From positions 21,377 to 85,376 of the forward strand of contig DATNFO010000047.1 in the NCBI GenBank assembly GCA_035606355.1: a stretch of 64,000 bases of DNA. Reading direction: 5' to 3'. Origin of the DNA: Sulfopaludibacter sp035606355. GTDB taxonomy: Bacteria; Acidobacteriota; Terriglobia; Bryobacterales; Bryobacteraceae. Shown piece after piece: positions 42,060-50,005 of this stretch. A program made the translations under genes and the position numbers. Every line of letters begins with the position of its first letter. The first letter of the stretch is position 1. The notes under the pieces were generated by a model. It saw only the letters and a list, made by a program, of their open reading frames with translations, searched no databases and had not been told where the DNA came from.

Positions 42060-43169
42060 ATGCAACCTTATAAACTGGCATTGTTCGGCGCCGCACTGGT
42101 CGCGGCAGCCGGCCTTACGCTCGCGCAGGAACAGGGACCCCTCAAAGACCCCGGCCAAACCGTCGCCAAGCCGAGGAAGCCTGCCGACACCACAGGCGCG
42201 CCCGACGATCCGAACCTGCCCAAGATCCCCTCGCAGTACAAGAAGCAGCCGGATCTCGGCAAAATCCCGAACTACCAGACCGACGTGGAAGAGGTCACTC
42301 TGGACGTTGCGGTTCTGGATAACAAGAACCAGTTCGTACCAGGGATTCCGGCGAAAAACTTCCGCGTGCTCGAAGACAACGTGCCGCAGCAAATCAAAAA
42401 GGTGGACCTTGGCCAGGCGCCGATGACGATCGCGCTGGTCGTCGAGTTCAGCCAGAAGTTCCAACAGCTCTACAGCTACGCGTGGTTCCAGACGCAGCAG
42501 CTCATGTGGGGCTTCGTGAGCACGCTGAAGCCGGAAGACTACGTGGCCGTGGTTGCCTACGACATGCACACGGAAATCCTCAGCGATTTTTCGACGGATC
42601 GCACCAAAACGCAGGAAGCGCTCTCCCGTATGCAGATTCCCGCGTGGCGCGAAGCCAATATGTTCGATGCGCTCACCGAAACTGCCGACCGCATGAGCGG
42701 CATCGAAGGGCGCAAGGCCATTCTGCTCATCACTACGGGCATCGATACCTTCAGCAAGATCACCTATGACAAAGCTCGAAAGTCGCTTCAGGAAGCCGGT
42801 GTGCCCATTTACACCATTTCCCTGCTCGGGTTGCAGCGCGAAATGGCGATGAACGAGCCGATCGAATTCCTGCAGGCCGATAACGAGCTGAAGACCTTCT
42901 CAAAAGAGACGGGCGGCCAATCCTTCTTCCCCAAATTTATGGGCGAATATGGTGGCATCTTCGGGCAGATTCAACAGTCCCTGCGCAACCAGTATGTGAT
43001 CACGTACGCTCCCAGCAACAAGGCTCACGATGGCACCTTTCGCAAGCTGAAAGTGGAGCTCGTGAACGAAGAAGGCAAGCCGCTGGCGATGAAAGACGAG
43101 AAGAACAAGCCGATCAAGTATACGATCATCGCCAAGAGCGGATACAAAGCTCCGCGCGCCGTCGAATAG
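42060..43169 (+). CDS. Secreted VWFA-domain protein (acidobacterial TIGR03436-like)
   Basis: This 369-residue exported protein has a signal peptide (about 1-22, ...GLTLAQ) and a Pro/Lys-rich segment. A VWFA-like domain follows with VEEVTLDVAVLDNKNQFVPG before FRVLEDNVPQQIKKVD, the typical entry to the TIGR03436 family found in acidobacteria. The metal-site position reads VVEFSQKF where functional domains have DxSxS, so metal binding is doubtful. A later segment GRKAILLITTGIDTFSK matches the rest of the fold, and NQYVITYAPSNKAHDGTFRKLKVEL is the usual ending. Function is unknown. ATG 42060 begins the signal peptide. Confidence 0.88.
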   Translation: MQPYKLALFGAALVAAAGLTLAQEQGPLKDPGQTVAKPRKPADTTGAPDDPNLPKIPSQYKKQPDLGKIPNYQTDVEEVTLDVAVLDNKNQFVPGIPAKNFRVLEDNVPQQIKKVDLGQAPMTIALVVEFSQKFQQLYSYAWFQTQQLMWGFVSTLKPEDYVAVVAYDMHTEILSDFSTDRTKTQEALSRMQIPAWREANMFDALTETADRMSGIEGRKAILLITTGIDTFSKITYDKARKSLQEAGVPIYTISLLGLQREMAMNEPIEFLQADNELKTFSKETGGQSFFPKFMGEYGGIFGQIQQSLRNQYVITYAPSNKAHDGTFRKLKVELVNEEGKPLAMKDEKNKPIKYTIIAKSGYKAPRAVE

Positions 43170-43230
43170 CTACATCGGGGCGTGTTGTCAAGGATTCGAT
43201 TTCCCGTTTTTTGAGGACGATGCGAGACCG

Positions 43231-43260
43231 TTGACACTGCTGTTAAAGCTCTGTTACTCT
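43231..43260 (+). promoter_or_regulatory. Candidate promoter for the receiver gene at 43275
   Basis: A perfect -35 TTGACA (43231-43236) is followed at 18 bases by TACTCT with an extended TGn just before it (TGtTACTCT). The predicted start of transcription is about 10 bases before the ATG at 43275, giving a nearly leaderless message. Confidence 0.45.
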
Positions 43261-43274
43261 CGCATCCGTCCCGC

Positions 43275-43721
43275 ATGAAAAGCGCCTCGATTCTTACTCC
43301 ACAGATCTTGTTGGTCGACGACAACCGTGACGGTTTGCTGGTACGCAGATCGCTTCTTGAAGAACTCGGCTATCAGGTGAAAGTGGCCAATTGCGGTGAA
43401 GAAGGCCTCAAACTCTACGAGACAACCAACCCGGACGTGGTGGTCACAGATTTTCGCATGCCGCACATGGACGGTATAGAACTAATCCGGCGAATCCGCA
43501 CGCTGAACGCGAATGCGCGCATCGTTTTGCTTTCGGCATTTGTAGAACCGCTCGGGCTCACGGAAGCGAACACTGGCGCGGATGCGGTGATCGCAAAGAG
43601 CGCCAATGAGCCGGTGCAACTGCTTCGCACCGTGAAACGGCTGGTCAACAAGGCCGCGCTGCGGAAGCCGCCCACGCGCCAAAACGGTACTAGTTCGAAA
43701 ACGCGGCGGAAACTCCGGTAA
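43275..43721 (+). CDS. CheY-like response regulator
   Basis: This 148-residue single receiver has the acidic pocket VDD in QILLVDDNRDG, the phospho-acceptor Asp in VVVTDFRMPHMDG, the switch Ser in IVLLSAF and the conserved Lys in VIAKSANE. A Lys/Arg-rich tail (RKPPTRQNGTSSKTRRKLR) lies beyond the receiver. No DNA-binding or enzymatic domain is present. Its kinase is not adjacent. It has a TTGACA-type promoter immediately upstream and precedes the glycosidase gene by 19 bases. Confidence 0.9.
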   Translation: MKSASILTPQILLVDDNRDGLLVRRSLLEELGYQVKVANCGEEGLKLYETTNPDVVVTDFRMPHMDGIELIRRIRTLNANARIVLLSAFVEPLGLTEANTGADAVIAKSANEPVQLLRTVKRLVNKAALRKPPTRQNGTSSKTRRKLR

Positions 43722-43740
43722 AATCCGTCATACTGAAGTT

Positions 43741-45555
43741 GTGGCGCGTACTCTTCCCCGTCTAATCGCAACTGCTCTGGTTCTTGCGCTGAGCGCCGTG
43801 CCGGCCGCCAGGAAACACCCGGTCAAAACCGCCCCGGCCCCAACGGTGAAAGCCTCGAACACTGTGAAGCGCTGGCTTCGCGGGATGACGCTGCGCGATG
43901 AAGTTGCGCAACTCGTCTTCATTCCGTTCTACGGCGCCAATCCCAATACGCAAACCGCGCAATACCGGAAGTTCCTGCGGCTGATTCAGAACACCAAGGT
44001 CGGCGGAATGATTCTGGTGAATCAATCGAACGGCCGGCTGATCGCGAAAGCGGAACCCTTCGCTCTGGCGGCATTTCTGAACCGCATGCAGCGCATCGCG
44101 AAAGTGCCGCTGCTGGTCGGCGGCGATTTCGAGCGCGGCGCTTCCATGCGCGTCGACGGCACCACGCAATTTCCGCACGCGATGGCATTCGGCGCGACGG
44201 GCGATCCGGAGCTTTCGCGAATGGAAGGGGAAGTGACAGCGCGTGAAGCACGCGCCCTTGGCGTGCAATGGGTCTACTATCCGGTGGCCGACGTCAACAA
44301 CAACCCCGACAACCCCATCATCAATATCCGCTCCTTCGGCGAGAACCCGCAGATGGTGGCGTCGCACGTTGTAGCCTTCATACAGGGGGCGCACGCCGAC
44401 AAAAATAACTACGTCATGGCGACCGCGAAGCATTTTCCCGGTCATGGCGATACCGCGACGGATAGTCACCTCAATATGGGCACGATCACGGGCGATCGCG
44501 CGCGCCTGGAAGCCGTGGAGCTGGTGCCGTTCAAAGCGGCGATCGCGGCGGGAGTCGATTCCATCATGACGGCGCACCTGGCCGTTCCCGCGCTCGCTCC
44601 GCCCGATCTGCCGGCGACCCTTTCGCCCGCCATCCTGACCGACTTGTTGCGCAACGAACTGGGGTTTAAAGGTCTGGTGATCACGGACGCTCTAGAGATG
44701 CGCGGCATCGCAAACGGTTTTTCGACGGGTGATGCGTGCGTGCGCGCTCTGGAAGCCGGCGCCGACACGCTGTTGATGCCGAGCGACCCTGAGGCCGCGG
44801 TGAATGCGGTCGTGAAAGCGGTCGAGAGCGGACGTCTTTCTCGTGCCCGGATTCAGGATAGCGTCGTCAAAATTCTCGCCGCCAAGGAAAAGCTCGGACT
44901 GGATCGCAAGCGCTTCGTCGACGTGGAAGCGATCAGCGACGTGATTGCGTCGCCGGAATCGGAAGCCAAGGCGCAGGATGTGGCGGACCGTGCGATCACG
45001 CTCGTGCGCAATCAGGGCAATCTGGTGCCGCTCGCCAATCCCGATTCCGCTTGCTTCGTGGTGCTCGGCGAAGGGCGGTATTCCAGCGAGGGACAGATGT
45101 TCGTGCAGGAAGTGCGCAAGCGGCTGCGCGCCCCCCAACTCGTGGCCCTGGATCAATCGTCATCGCGCGACGATGTCGAGGACGCGATGAAGCGGCTGCC
45201 GCAGACGTGCGGCGTGTACGCGGTGGCGGCGTTCGCATCGGTCGCGGCATATCGAGGCTCGCTCGGGCTCGGCGGCGAATTGCCACATGCCATGGAACTG
45301 CTGAGCGCGACCGGCAAGCCGGTGATCCTGGTGTCGCTCGGCAATCCTTATATGCTGCGCAATTTTGCGAATGTTTCGGCGTACCTGGCCGCGTTCAGCA
45401 CGGTGCCTCCGAGTGAAATGGCGGCAGTAAAGGCGCTTTGGGGCGAAATGGCGATCCGCGGTCACTTGCCTGTTACCATTCCGGGACTGGCGCAGTATGG
45501 CGAAGGTATACAGACGCAACCTACCCGAACGGCGAATACGACGGCGTCCCGCTAA
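43741..45555 (+). CDS. GH3-family beta-N-acetylhexosaminidase-like protein (NagZ type)
   Basis: This 604-residue exported glycosidase has a signal peptide (about 1-22). The catalytic TIM barrel covers about 40-390, with the NagZ-specific His-Asp dyad in AKHFPGHGDT (H235, D237) and the nucleophile Asp D316 in VITDALEMRG. A C-terminal GH3_C-like domain with NPDSACFVVLGEGR and GKPVILVSLGNPYML follows. NagZ proteins cleave N-acetylglucosamine from muropeptides or chitin oligomers; the exported two-domain form probably acts in the periplasm or outside. It starts at GTG 43741, the first residue of the signal peptide. No sugar transporter gene is adjacent. Confidence 0.9.
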   Translation: MARTLPRLIATALVLALSAVPAARKHPVKTAPAPTVKASNTVKRWLRGMTLRDEVAQLVFIPFYGANPNTQTAQYRKFLRLIQNTKVGGMILVNQSNGRLIAKAEPFALAAFLNRMQRIAKVPLLVGGDFERGASMRVDGTTQFPHAMAFGATGDPELSRMEGEVTAREARALGVQWVYYPVADVNNNPDNPIINIRSFGENPQMVASHVVAFIQGAHADKNNYVMATAKHFPGHGDTATDSHLNMGTITGDRARLEAVELVPFKAAIAAGVDSIMTAHLAVPALAPPDLPATLSPAILTDLLRNELGFKGLVITDALEMRGIANGFSTGDACVRALEAGADTLLMPSDPEAAVNAVVKAVESGRLSRARIQDSVVKILAAKEKLGLDRKRFVDVEAISDVIASPESEAKAQDVADRAITLVRNQGNLVPLANPDSACFVVLGEGRYSSEGQMFVQEVRKRLRAPQLVALDQSSSRDDVEDAMKRLPQTCGVYAVAAFASVAAYRGSLGLGGELPHAMELLSATGKPVILVSLGNPYMLRNFANVSAYLAAFSTVPPSEMAAVKALWGEMAIRGHLPVTIPGLAQYGEGIQTQPTRTANTTASR

Positions 45556-45600
45556 GTTAGTAGAATCCCTGATACCCTTAGGCGCTATACTGAGTCCTCA

Positions 45601-46167
45601 ATGGCGTTCAGTCTTCCCCCCCGCGGGATTGAAGTCGTGCTTCTTAGCCTGGTCATAGGGGCCGCAATCTATGACATTCGCTTCCGGCGAATCCCGAACT
45701 GGCTCACCCTGGCAGGAGTGATTCTTGGTTTGGCGCTCAATGCCTGGCTGGTCTCCGACGGACAGCCCTTGCCGGGCCTGCTCTTTTCGCTCAAAGGCCT
45801 GGCGCTCGGGTTCGGCTTCTACTTCTTCTTATATGCGATCCATGCGATGGGCGCGGGCGATGTCAAACTAATGGCGGCAGTGGGCGCCATGGTCGGATGG
45901 CAGGACTGGTTCGGCATCTTCCTGCTGACGGCAATTCTCGGCGGTATCACCGGAATGCTGCTGGTGCTCGCGCGCAAGCGCCTGAAACACACGTTCTTCA
46001 ACATGGCGTTCATCCTCAGCGAGATGAAAAGCGGCCGATCCGCACATTTGGGCCGCGAAGAATTAGACGTCAAGAGCAACAAGGGGCTGCGGCAGCCGCA
46101 CGGCGCCATCATAGCGCTGGGCACTATCCTGTTCGTCGGACTGGCAGCTTACTACACGCAAGCGTGA
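45601..46167 (+). CDS. Prepilin peptidase, A24 family (CpaA/TadV-like)
   Basis: This 188-residue membrane aspartyl protease has the two catalytic aspartates in the diagnostic contexts YDIRFRRIPN (D25) and GAGDVK (D87), with four to five membrane helices. It lacks the N-terminal methylase domain of PilD, which makes it the compact CpaA/TadV type that processes Flp/Tad or archaeal-like prepilins. A cytoplasmic loop (LARKRLKHTFFNMAFILSEM) precedes the last helix. No Tad or pilus genes are visible nearby. Its stop overlaps the GTG of the dehydrogenase gene (GTGA), so the two are co-translated. Confidence 0.92.
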   Translation: MAFSLPPRGIEVVLLSLVIGAAIYDIRFRRIPNWLTLAGVILGLALNAWLVSDGQPLPGLLFSLKGLALGFGFYFFLYAIHAMGAGDVKLMAAVGAMVGWQDWFGIFLLTAILGGITGMLLVLARKRLKHTFFNMAFILSEMKSGRSAHLGREELDVKSNKGLRQPHGAIIALGTILFVGLAAYYTQA

Positions 46168-46934
46168 AGATACTGGACAGGTTCAGGCTGGACGGCAAGA
46201 CGGCGCTCGTCACGGGCGCGCGCCGAGGCATCGGCAAGGCTCTGGCCGTGGCGCTCGCTCAAGCCGGCGCGGACATCATCGGCACTAGCGCGGAAATGGA
46301 AAGCGAAGGCAGCGACGCCGGCAATGCAGTCGAGCGTTGCGGACGCCGTTTCCGCGGATACGCCTGCGACCTCGCGGACCGCAAGAGCGTCTATGCGTTC
46401 ATCGAGCGGGTGAAGCTGGAGTGCGCTCCGGTGGACATATTGGTCAATAACGGCGGCAGCATCCTCCGCAAACCGGCGGCAGAGCATCCCGACGAGTATT
46501 GGGACAAGATCATCGAGATCGATCTGAATGCGCAGTTCGTGCTGGCGCGCGAGTTCGGGCGCGACATGGTAGAGCGCGGATCGGGGAAGATCATCTTCAC
46601 TGCGTCACTTTTGAGCTTTCAGGGCGGCATCACGGTGCCCGGATATGCAGCGGCGAAGGGCGGCGTCGCGCAGTTGACCAAGGCGCTGGCGAATGAGTGG
46701 TCAGGGCGCGGCGTCCAGGTAAATGCCATCGCGCCGGGATACATTGCGACGGACAACACGAGCGCGCTCCGCGCCGACCCGGTGCGCAATCCTGCAATTC
46801 TCGCTCGCATTCCGGCGGGACGTTGGGGCGATCCCGAAGATTTAGCGGGTGCCGTCGTTTACCTGGCATCGCCGGCTTCGGACTACGTCAGCGGGCACGT
46901 ACTGACAGTCGACGGCGGCTGGATGGGCCGTTAA
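46164..46934 (+). CDS. KduD-like short-chain dehydrogenase
   Basis: This 256-residue SDR most resembles 2-deoxy-D-gluconate 3-dehydrogenase KduD. The N-terminus ILDRFRLDGKTALVTGARRGIG carries GxxxGxG (G18-G24), with NNGG at 95-98 and Ser 148. The SFQGGITVPGYAAAKGG segment contains the catalytic Y161/K165. ANEWSGRGVQVNAIAPGYIATDNT and IPAGRWGDPEDLAGAVVYLASPASDYVSGH match KduD-type endings. It would oxidise a sugar-acid intermediate in uronate catabolism using NAD. GTG 46164 overlaps the prepilin-peptidase stop, an odd pairing for such an enzyme. No kduI or pectin-degradation genes are adjacent. Confidence 0.88.
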   Translation: MKILDRFRLDGKTALVTGARRGIGKALAVALAQAGADIIGTSAEMESEGSDAGNAVERCGRRFRGYACDLADRKSVYAFIERVKLECAPVDILVNNGGSILRKPAAEHPDEYWDKIIEIDLNAQFVLAREFGRDMVERGSGKIIFTASLLSFQGGITVPGYAAAKGGVAQLTKALANEWSGRGVQVNAIAPGYIATDNTSALRADPVRNPAILARIPAGRWGDPEDLAGAVVYLASPASDYVSGHVLTVDGGWMGR

Positions 46935-46940
46935 ATCGCG

Positions 46941-47213
46941 TCAAAGCCGGGGAGAAACGGCGGCAGCGGCATCCGCGGATTTCAGGACAGGAACTACCTG
47001 GAATGAGGTAACGTCCTGCCAGTGCGCCATCCATTGATCGAGCAACCCGCGGTCCGCGCATTCCACGATCTGGTAACAACGGCGCAAGTCCTCCGTCACC
47101 CAACTTGCCAGGTATTCGACTCCCTCTGGCATCATGCGTCCGCGATCTCGAAAACGCCGGTACACCGGAAGGGGATCTCCGTTCCGAAACGTCTCGATGA
47201 CCATGAACAGCAT
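46941..47213 (-). CDS. DUF3303-like small protein
   Basis: This 90-residue protein has the DUF3303 pattern: MLFMVIETFRNGDPLPVYRRF, then GRMMPEGVEYLASWVTEDLRRCYQIVE and LLDQWMAHWQDVTSFQVVPV. The fold is a dimeric ferredoxin-like barrel; no activity is established. It is convergent with the KduD-like gene (6-bp gap) and lies upstream of nothing obvious on its strand. ATG 47213 opens the first strand. The family is common in soil bacteria, often near unrelated genes. Confidence 0.82.
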   Translation of the reverse strand: MLFMVIETFRNGDPLPVYRRFRDRGRMMPEGVEYLASWVTEDLRRCYQIVECADRGLLDQWMAHWQDVTSFQVVPVLKSADAAAAVSPRL

Positions 47214-47257
47214 GTCCGGACAAGTATATCGAATGCCAAACCCCGGCCGGCAGGCCG

Positions 47258-47923
47258 CTAACGCGAGAAGCGAATGGCCACGCCGGCGGTCAGTTCGTCC
47301 AACTGCCAGTTGCCGCCGAAGTGGCCGTCGAACCAGCGGGTGTAGCGGAGGTCCGGAGCGAGTGTCACGTGGCCGAAGCGGAATGGGAATTCGACGCTCG
47401 CAGCAGCGCCACCGACAACCGGGCGCGATGGGGCGCGTAAGAAGTGGTCGACAACCATCACTTCGCGAAGGCTGTCCCAGTCGAGTGTGAGCGTATCCGT
47501 GAGAACGGAGACCGCAGGACCTATTCCGAAGCGGATGTGGCGCGCGACCCCGGCTTCAAACAGGAGCGGCAATTGCCAGCGGTTCGCGGTGGTTGAAGTC
47601 TTAGAGACAATCTCGATCAGAGGACTGTTGACAGTCGTCAGATATGCGAAGGTGCTGCTGGTGCCGGTGACGCCGATCCGCTGGTATGTGGGGTCAAAGC
47701 GCAAGCGGAAGCGGCGCGTGAGCGGAACGGATGCGGAGAGGCCGATCGCCGGATGGTACGGCGTCGATTCGAAGTAGCCGCATTGCGCTCCGTTCGCACA
47801 GAGTTGCGGGTACGAATGAGTCGTCAAAGGTCCGGCAACCGGCGCATCGACTCGCACTCCGAGTTCGATTTGCGAGAGCGCCAAGGCCGGCAAAAAGAGT
47901 AGGACGGAAAACCTGAGGATCAC
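47258..47923 (-). CDS. Outer-membrane beta-barrel protein
   Basis: This 221-residue exported protein has a signal peptide (about 1-17, ...LALSQ) and alternating-residue amphipathic strands throughout (IELGVRVDAPV, FRLRFDPTYQRIGV, IRFGIGPAVSVL, VTLAPDLRYTRWF). It ends LTAGVAIRFSR, typical of eight- to ten-strand OmpW/OprF-like barrels. Two Cys residues (CANGAQC) lie in an outer loop and could form a disulfide. GTG 47923 is the likely start. Function is not known; it is a single gene between DUF3303 and the rRNA methyltransferase. Confidence 0.82.
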   Translation of the reverse strand: MILRFSVLLFLPALALSQIELGVRVDAPVAGPLTTHSYPQLCANGAQCGYFESTPYHPAIGLSASVPLTRRFRLRFDPTYQRIGVTGTSSTFAYLTTVNSPLIEIVSKTSTTANRWQLPLLFEAGVARHIRFGIGPAVSVLTDTLTLDWDSLREVMVVDHFLRAPSRPVVGGAAASVEFPFRFGHVTLAPDLRYTRWFDGHFGGNWQLDELTAGVAIRFSR

Positions 47924-47953
47924 ACCTCTAAGACCCGCGCCGCGCGCGATTCA

Positions 47954-49114
47954 CTACACCACTTCCAGGATCAGGCACTTCAGATAAAGGGTTTCGGGGA
48001 CGGTGAGCAGGATCGGGTGGTCCTGCGACTGCGTTCGCCGTTCGAGAACGCGCAGCGTGCGCCCCGCGTCCAGGCTGGCCTGCGCCACGAGTTCGAGGAG
48101 CGCGGCTTCGGAGATGTGATGCGAGCAGGAGCAGGTCACCAGGATGCCTCCGGATTGCAGTAGGCGGAGCGCGCGCAGATTAATGTCTTTGTAGCCGGTG
48201 ACGGCCTGATCAATGTTCTTGCGCGATTTCGTGAAAGCGGGCGGATCGAGAATCACGGTCGAGAATTGACGGCGCGCGCTGGCGTACGAGCTGAGCAGAT
48301 CGAAGACATCGGCCTGTTTGAACTCGATGTTCGAAATAGAATTCGCTTCGGCGTTCTTGCGCGCCGTCTGAAGCGCATGCTCTGAGCTGTCCACCGCTTC
48401 CACGTGCTCGGCTTCAGCCAGATGCAGGGCGAAGCCTCCGGTGCTGGTGAAGCAGTCGAGTGCCCGGCCTCCTCTGACGTAGCGTGCGGCGGCCAGATAG
48501 TTCTCGCGCTGATCGAGATAGATCCCGGTCTTCTGGCCTTTCAGCAGGTCGGCCTGCAGCGAAAGTCCGTTCATGCGGACTGTAACCGAGTCCGGCACCT
48601 CGCCCAAGACGACGCCCGATTCGAGCGGCAGTTGCTCCTTCGACCGCACCGCTGCATCGTTGCGTGCGGCGATGCCTTTCGGTTGGAAGATTTCCTCGAG
48701 GCAGGATACGATGTCGGCCTTCGCAGCATCCATCCCTTGATTCAGCGTTTGAACCGCAAGGTACTCGCCGTACTTATCGACGATCAGGGCAGGCAGCAAG
48801 TCCGCTTCCGCATGCACCACTCGATACGCTTCACTATCCTGAACCACACGGCGGCGATGCTCGTACGCCGCTCGCAAGCGGCGCAGATAGAAGTCGCGGT
48901 CGATGGGCTCGACGCGATTGGACAGCATGCGAAGCGCGATTTGCGATGCAGCGCTGAAATGTGCCGTGCCCAGCGGACGGCCGCGCTCGCCGGTGACTTT
49001 GACCGGCGCGCCGGGCTGGGCGCCGTCGAGATCGGCAATGTCGGAGGCGAAGATCCACGGGTGACCGGAGGCGACGCGGTCCGCCGCCTTCCGGTTCACT
49101 TTGACTTCGTTCAT
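47954..49114 (-). CDS. Class I rRNA methyltransferase, RlmI-like (PUA plus SAM domain)
   Basis: This 386-residue enzyme likely forms 5-methylcytosine in 23S rRNA, as RlmI does. A PUA-like N-terminal domain (KVNRKAADRVASGHPWIFASDI, about 4-80) precedes a mid-domain (YRVVHAEADLLPALIVDKYG) and the methyltransferase core with LDCFTSTGGFALHLA (motif I), VILDPPAFTKSR (motif IV) and the catalytic Cys in VTCSCSHHI (motif VI). RlmI typically is about 396 residues. It starts at ATG 49114 and overlaps the htpX stop by four bases (ATGA), so the two are in one operon, HtpX first. Substrate position on the rRNA is not provable from sequence. Confidence 0.9.
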   Translation of the reverse strand: MNEVKVNRKAADRVASGHPWIFASDIADLDGAQPGAPVKVTGERGRPLGTAHFSAASQIALRMLSNRVEPIDRDFYLRRLRAAYEHRRRVVQDSEAYRVVHAEADLLPALIVDKYGEYLAVQTLNQGMDAAKADIVSCLEEIFQPKGIAARNDAAVRSKEQLPLESGVVLGEVPDSVTVRMNGLSLQADLLKGQKTGIYLDQRENYLAAARYVRGGRALDCFTSTGGFALHLAEAEHVEAVDSSEHALQTARKNAEANSISNIEFKQADVFDLLSSYASARRQFSTVILDPPAFTKSRKNIDQAVTGYKDINLRALRLLQSGGILVTCSCSHHISEAALLELVAQASLDAGRTLRVLERRTQSQDHPILLTVPETLYLKCLILEVV

Positions 49115-49956
49115 CGCATCGCCTGCAGGCGTGCGATTCGATCTTCCGTAGACGGGTGGGTGGCGAACAGCTTCATCAGGTTCCGCGCGGCGAATGGATT
49201 GATGATGAACATGTGCGCGGTGGAGGGCGATGCGTCCTCCATAGGGATACGCTTCGACCACGTCTCCAGTTTCTGAAGACCATTGATCAGCGGATAGGGC
49301 GAGCCGACGTACTTGGCGCTGGCTGCGTCCGCGTCATACTCACGCGAGCGCGAAATCGCCATCTGGATCAGCATAGCGGCGATGGGCGCGAGGATCATCA
49401 TCGCGATAGCCGCGATGGGGCTGCCGCCGCGATCGTCGTCGCGATCCGCCGGACCGAACCACATCGCCATGCGAGCGATCATGGTGATGGCCGCCGCGAG
49501 AGTGGCCGCCACCGAGCTGATCAGAATGTCGCGGTGCAGCACGTGACCGAGCTCGTGCGCGACCACGCCTTCGATTTCGTTATCGTTCATAAGCTGCAGA
49601 ATGCCCGCCGTGAACGCAACCGAGGCGTGCTGCGGGTTGCGGCCGGTGGCGAAGGCGTTCGGCTGTTGCTCGGGCAGCAGGTACAGCTTCGGCATGGGGA
49701 TGCCCATGCGATGGGCGAGTCCTTGAACGATCGGAGCCACGCGACGATAAATTTCCGGGTTCTCGGTTTCGCTCACCGGGACGGCGCTGTAGCTTGCCAG
49801 CGCGATCTTATCGGAGAAAAAGTAACTGGCGAAATTCATGACAACGGCGATGGCAAGTCCGTAATAGAGGCCGTTGCGGCCGGCGATAGCTTCACCTCCG
49901 ACGAGGAGGACTCCGCTGAGCAGGCCTAGGAGAAGGGCGGTTTTTAGCGCGTTCAT
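49111..49956 (-). CDS. htpX: Membrane zinc metalloprotease HtpX
   Basis: HtpX degrades misfolded membrane proteins at the cytoplasmic membrane. The 281-residue protein has the zinc motif HELGH (H134, E135, H138) in GVVAHELGHVLHRD, two N-terminal helices (LLLGLLSGVLLVGG, LYYGLAIAVVMNFASYFFS) and two more after the motif (VAATLAAAITMIARMAMWF, PIAAIAMMILAPIAAMLI). A third ligand Glu lies in SREYDADAASAKY. The C-terminus KLFATHPSTEDRIARLQAM is typical. The length matches the family. It precedes and is translationally coupled with the rRNA methyltransferase gene, and is followed on the genome by clpB. Confidence 0.96.
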   Translation of the reverse strand: MNALKTALLLGLLSGVLLVGGEAIAGRNGLYYGLAIAVVMNFASYFFSDKIALASYSAVPVSETENPEIYRRVAPIVQGLAHRMGIPMPKLYLLPEQQPNAFATGRNPQHASVAFTAGILQLMNDNEIEGVVAHELGHVLHRDILISSVAATLAAAITMIARMAMWFGPADRDDDRGGSPIAAIAMMILAPIAAMLIQMAISRSREYDADAASAKYVGSPYPLINGLQKLETWSKRIPMEDASPSTAHMFIINPFAARNLMKLFATHPSTEDRIARLQAMR

Positions 49957-50005
49957 AGAATCAGATTGGCGGACGCAGATGTGGGGTTCATCTGCGTCCT
50001 TATAA

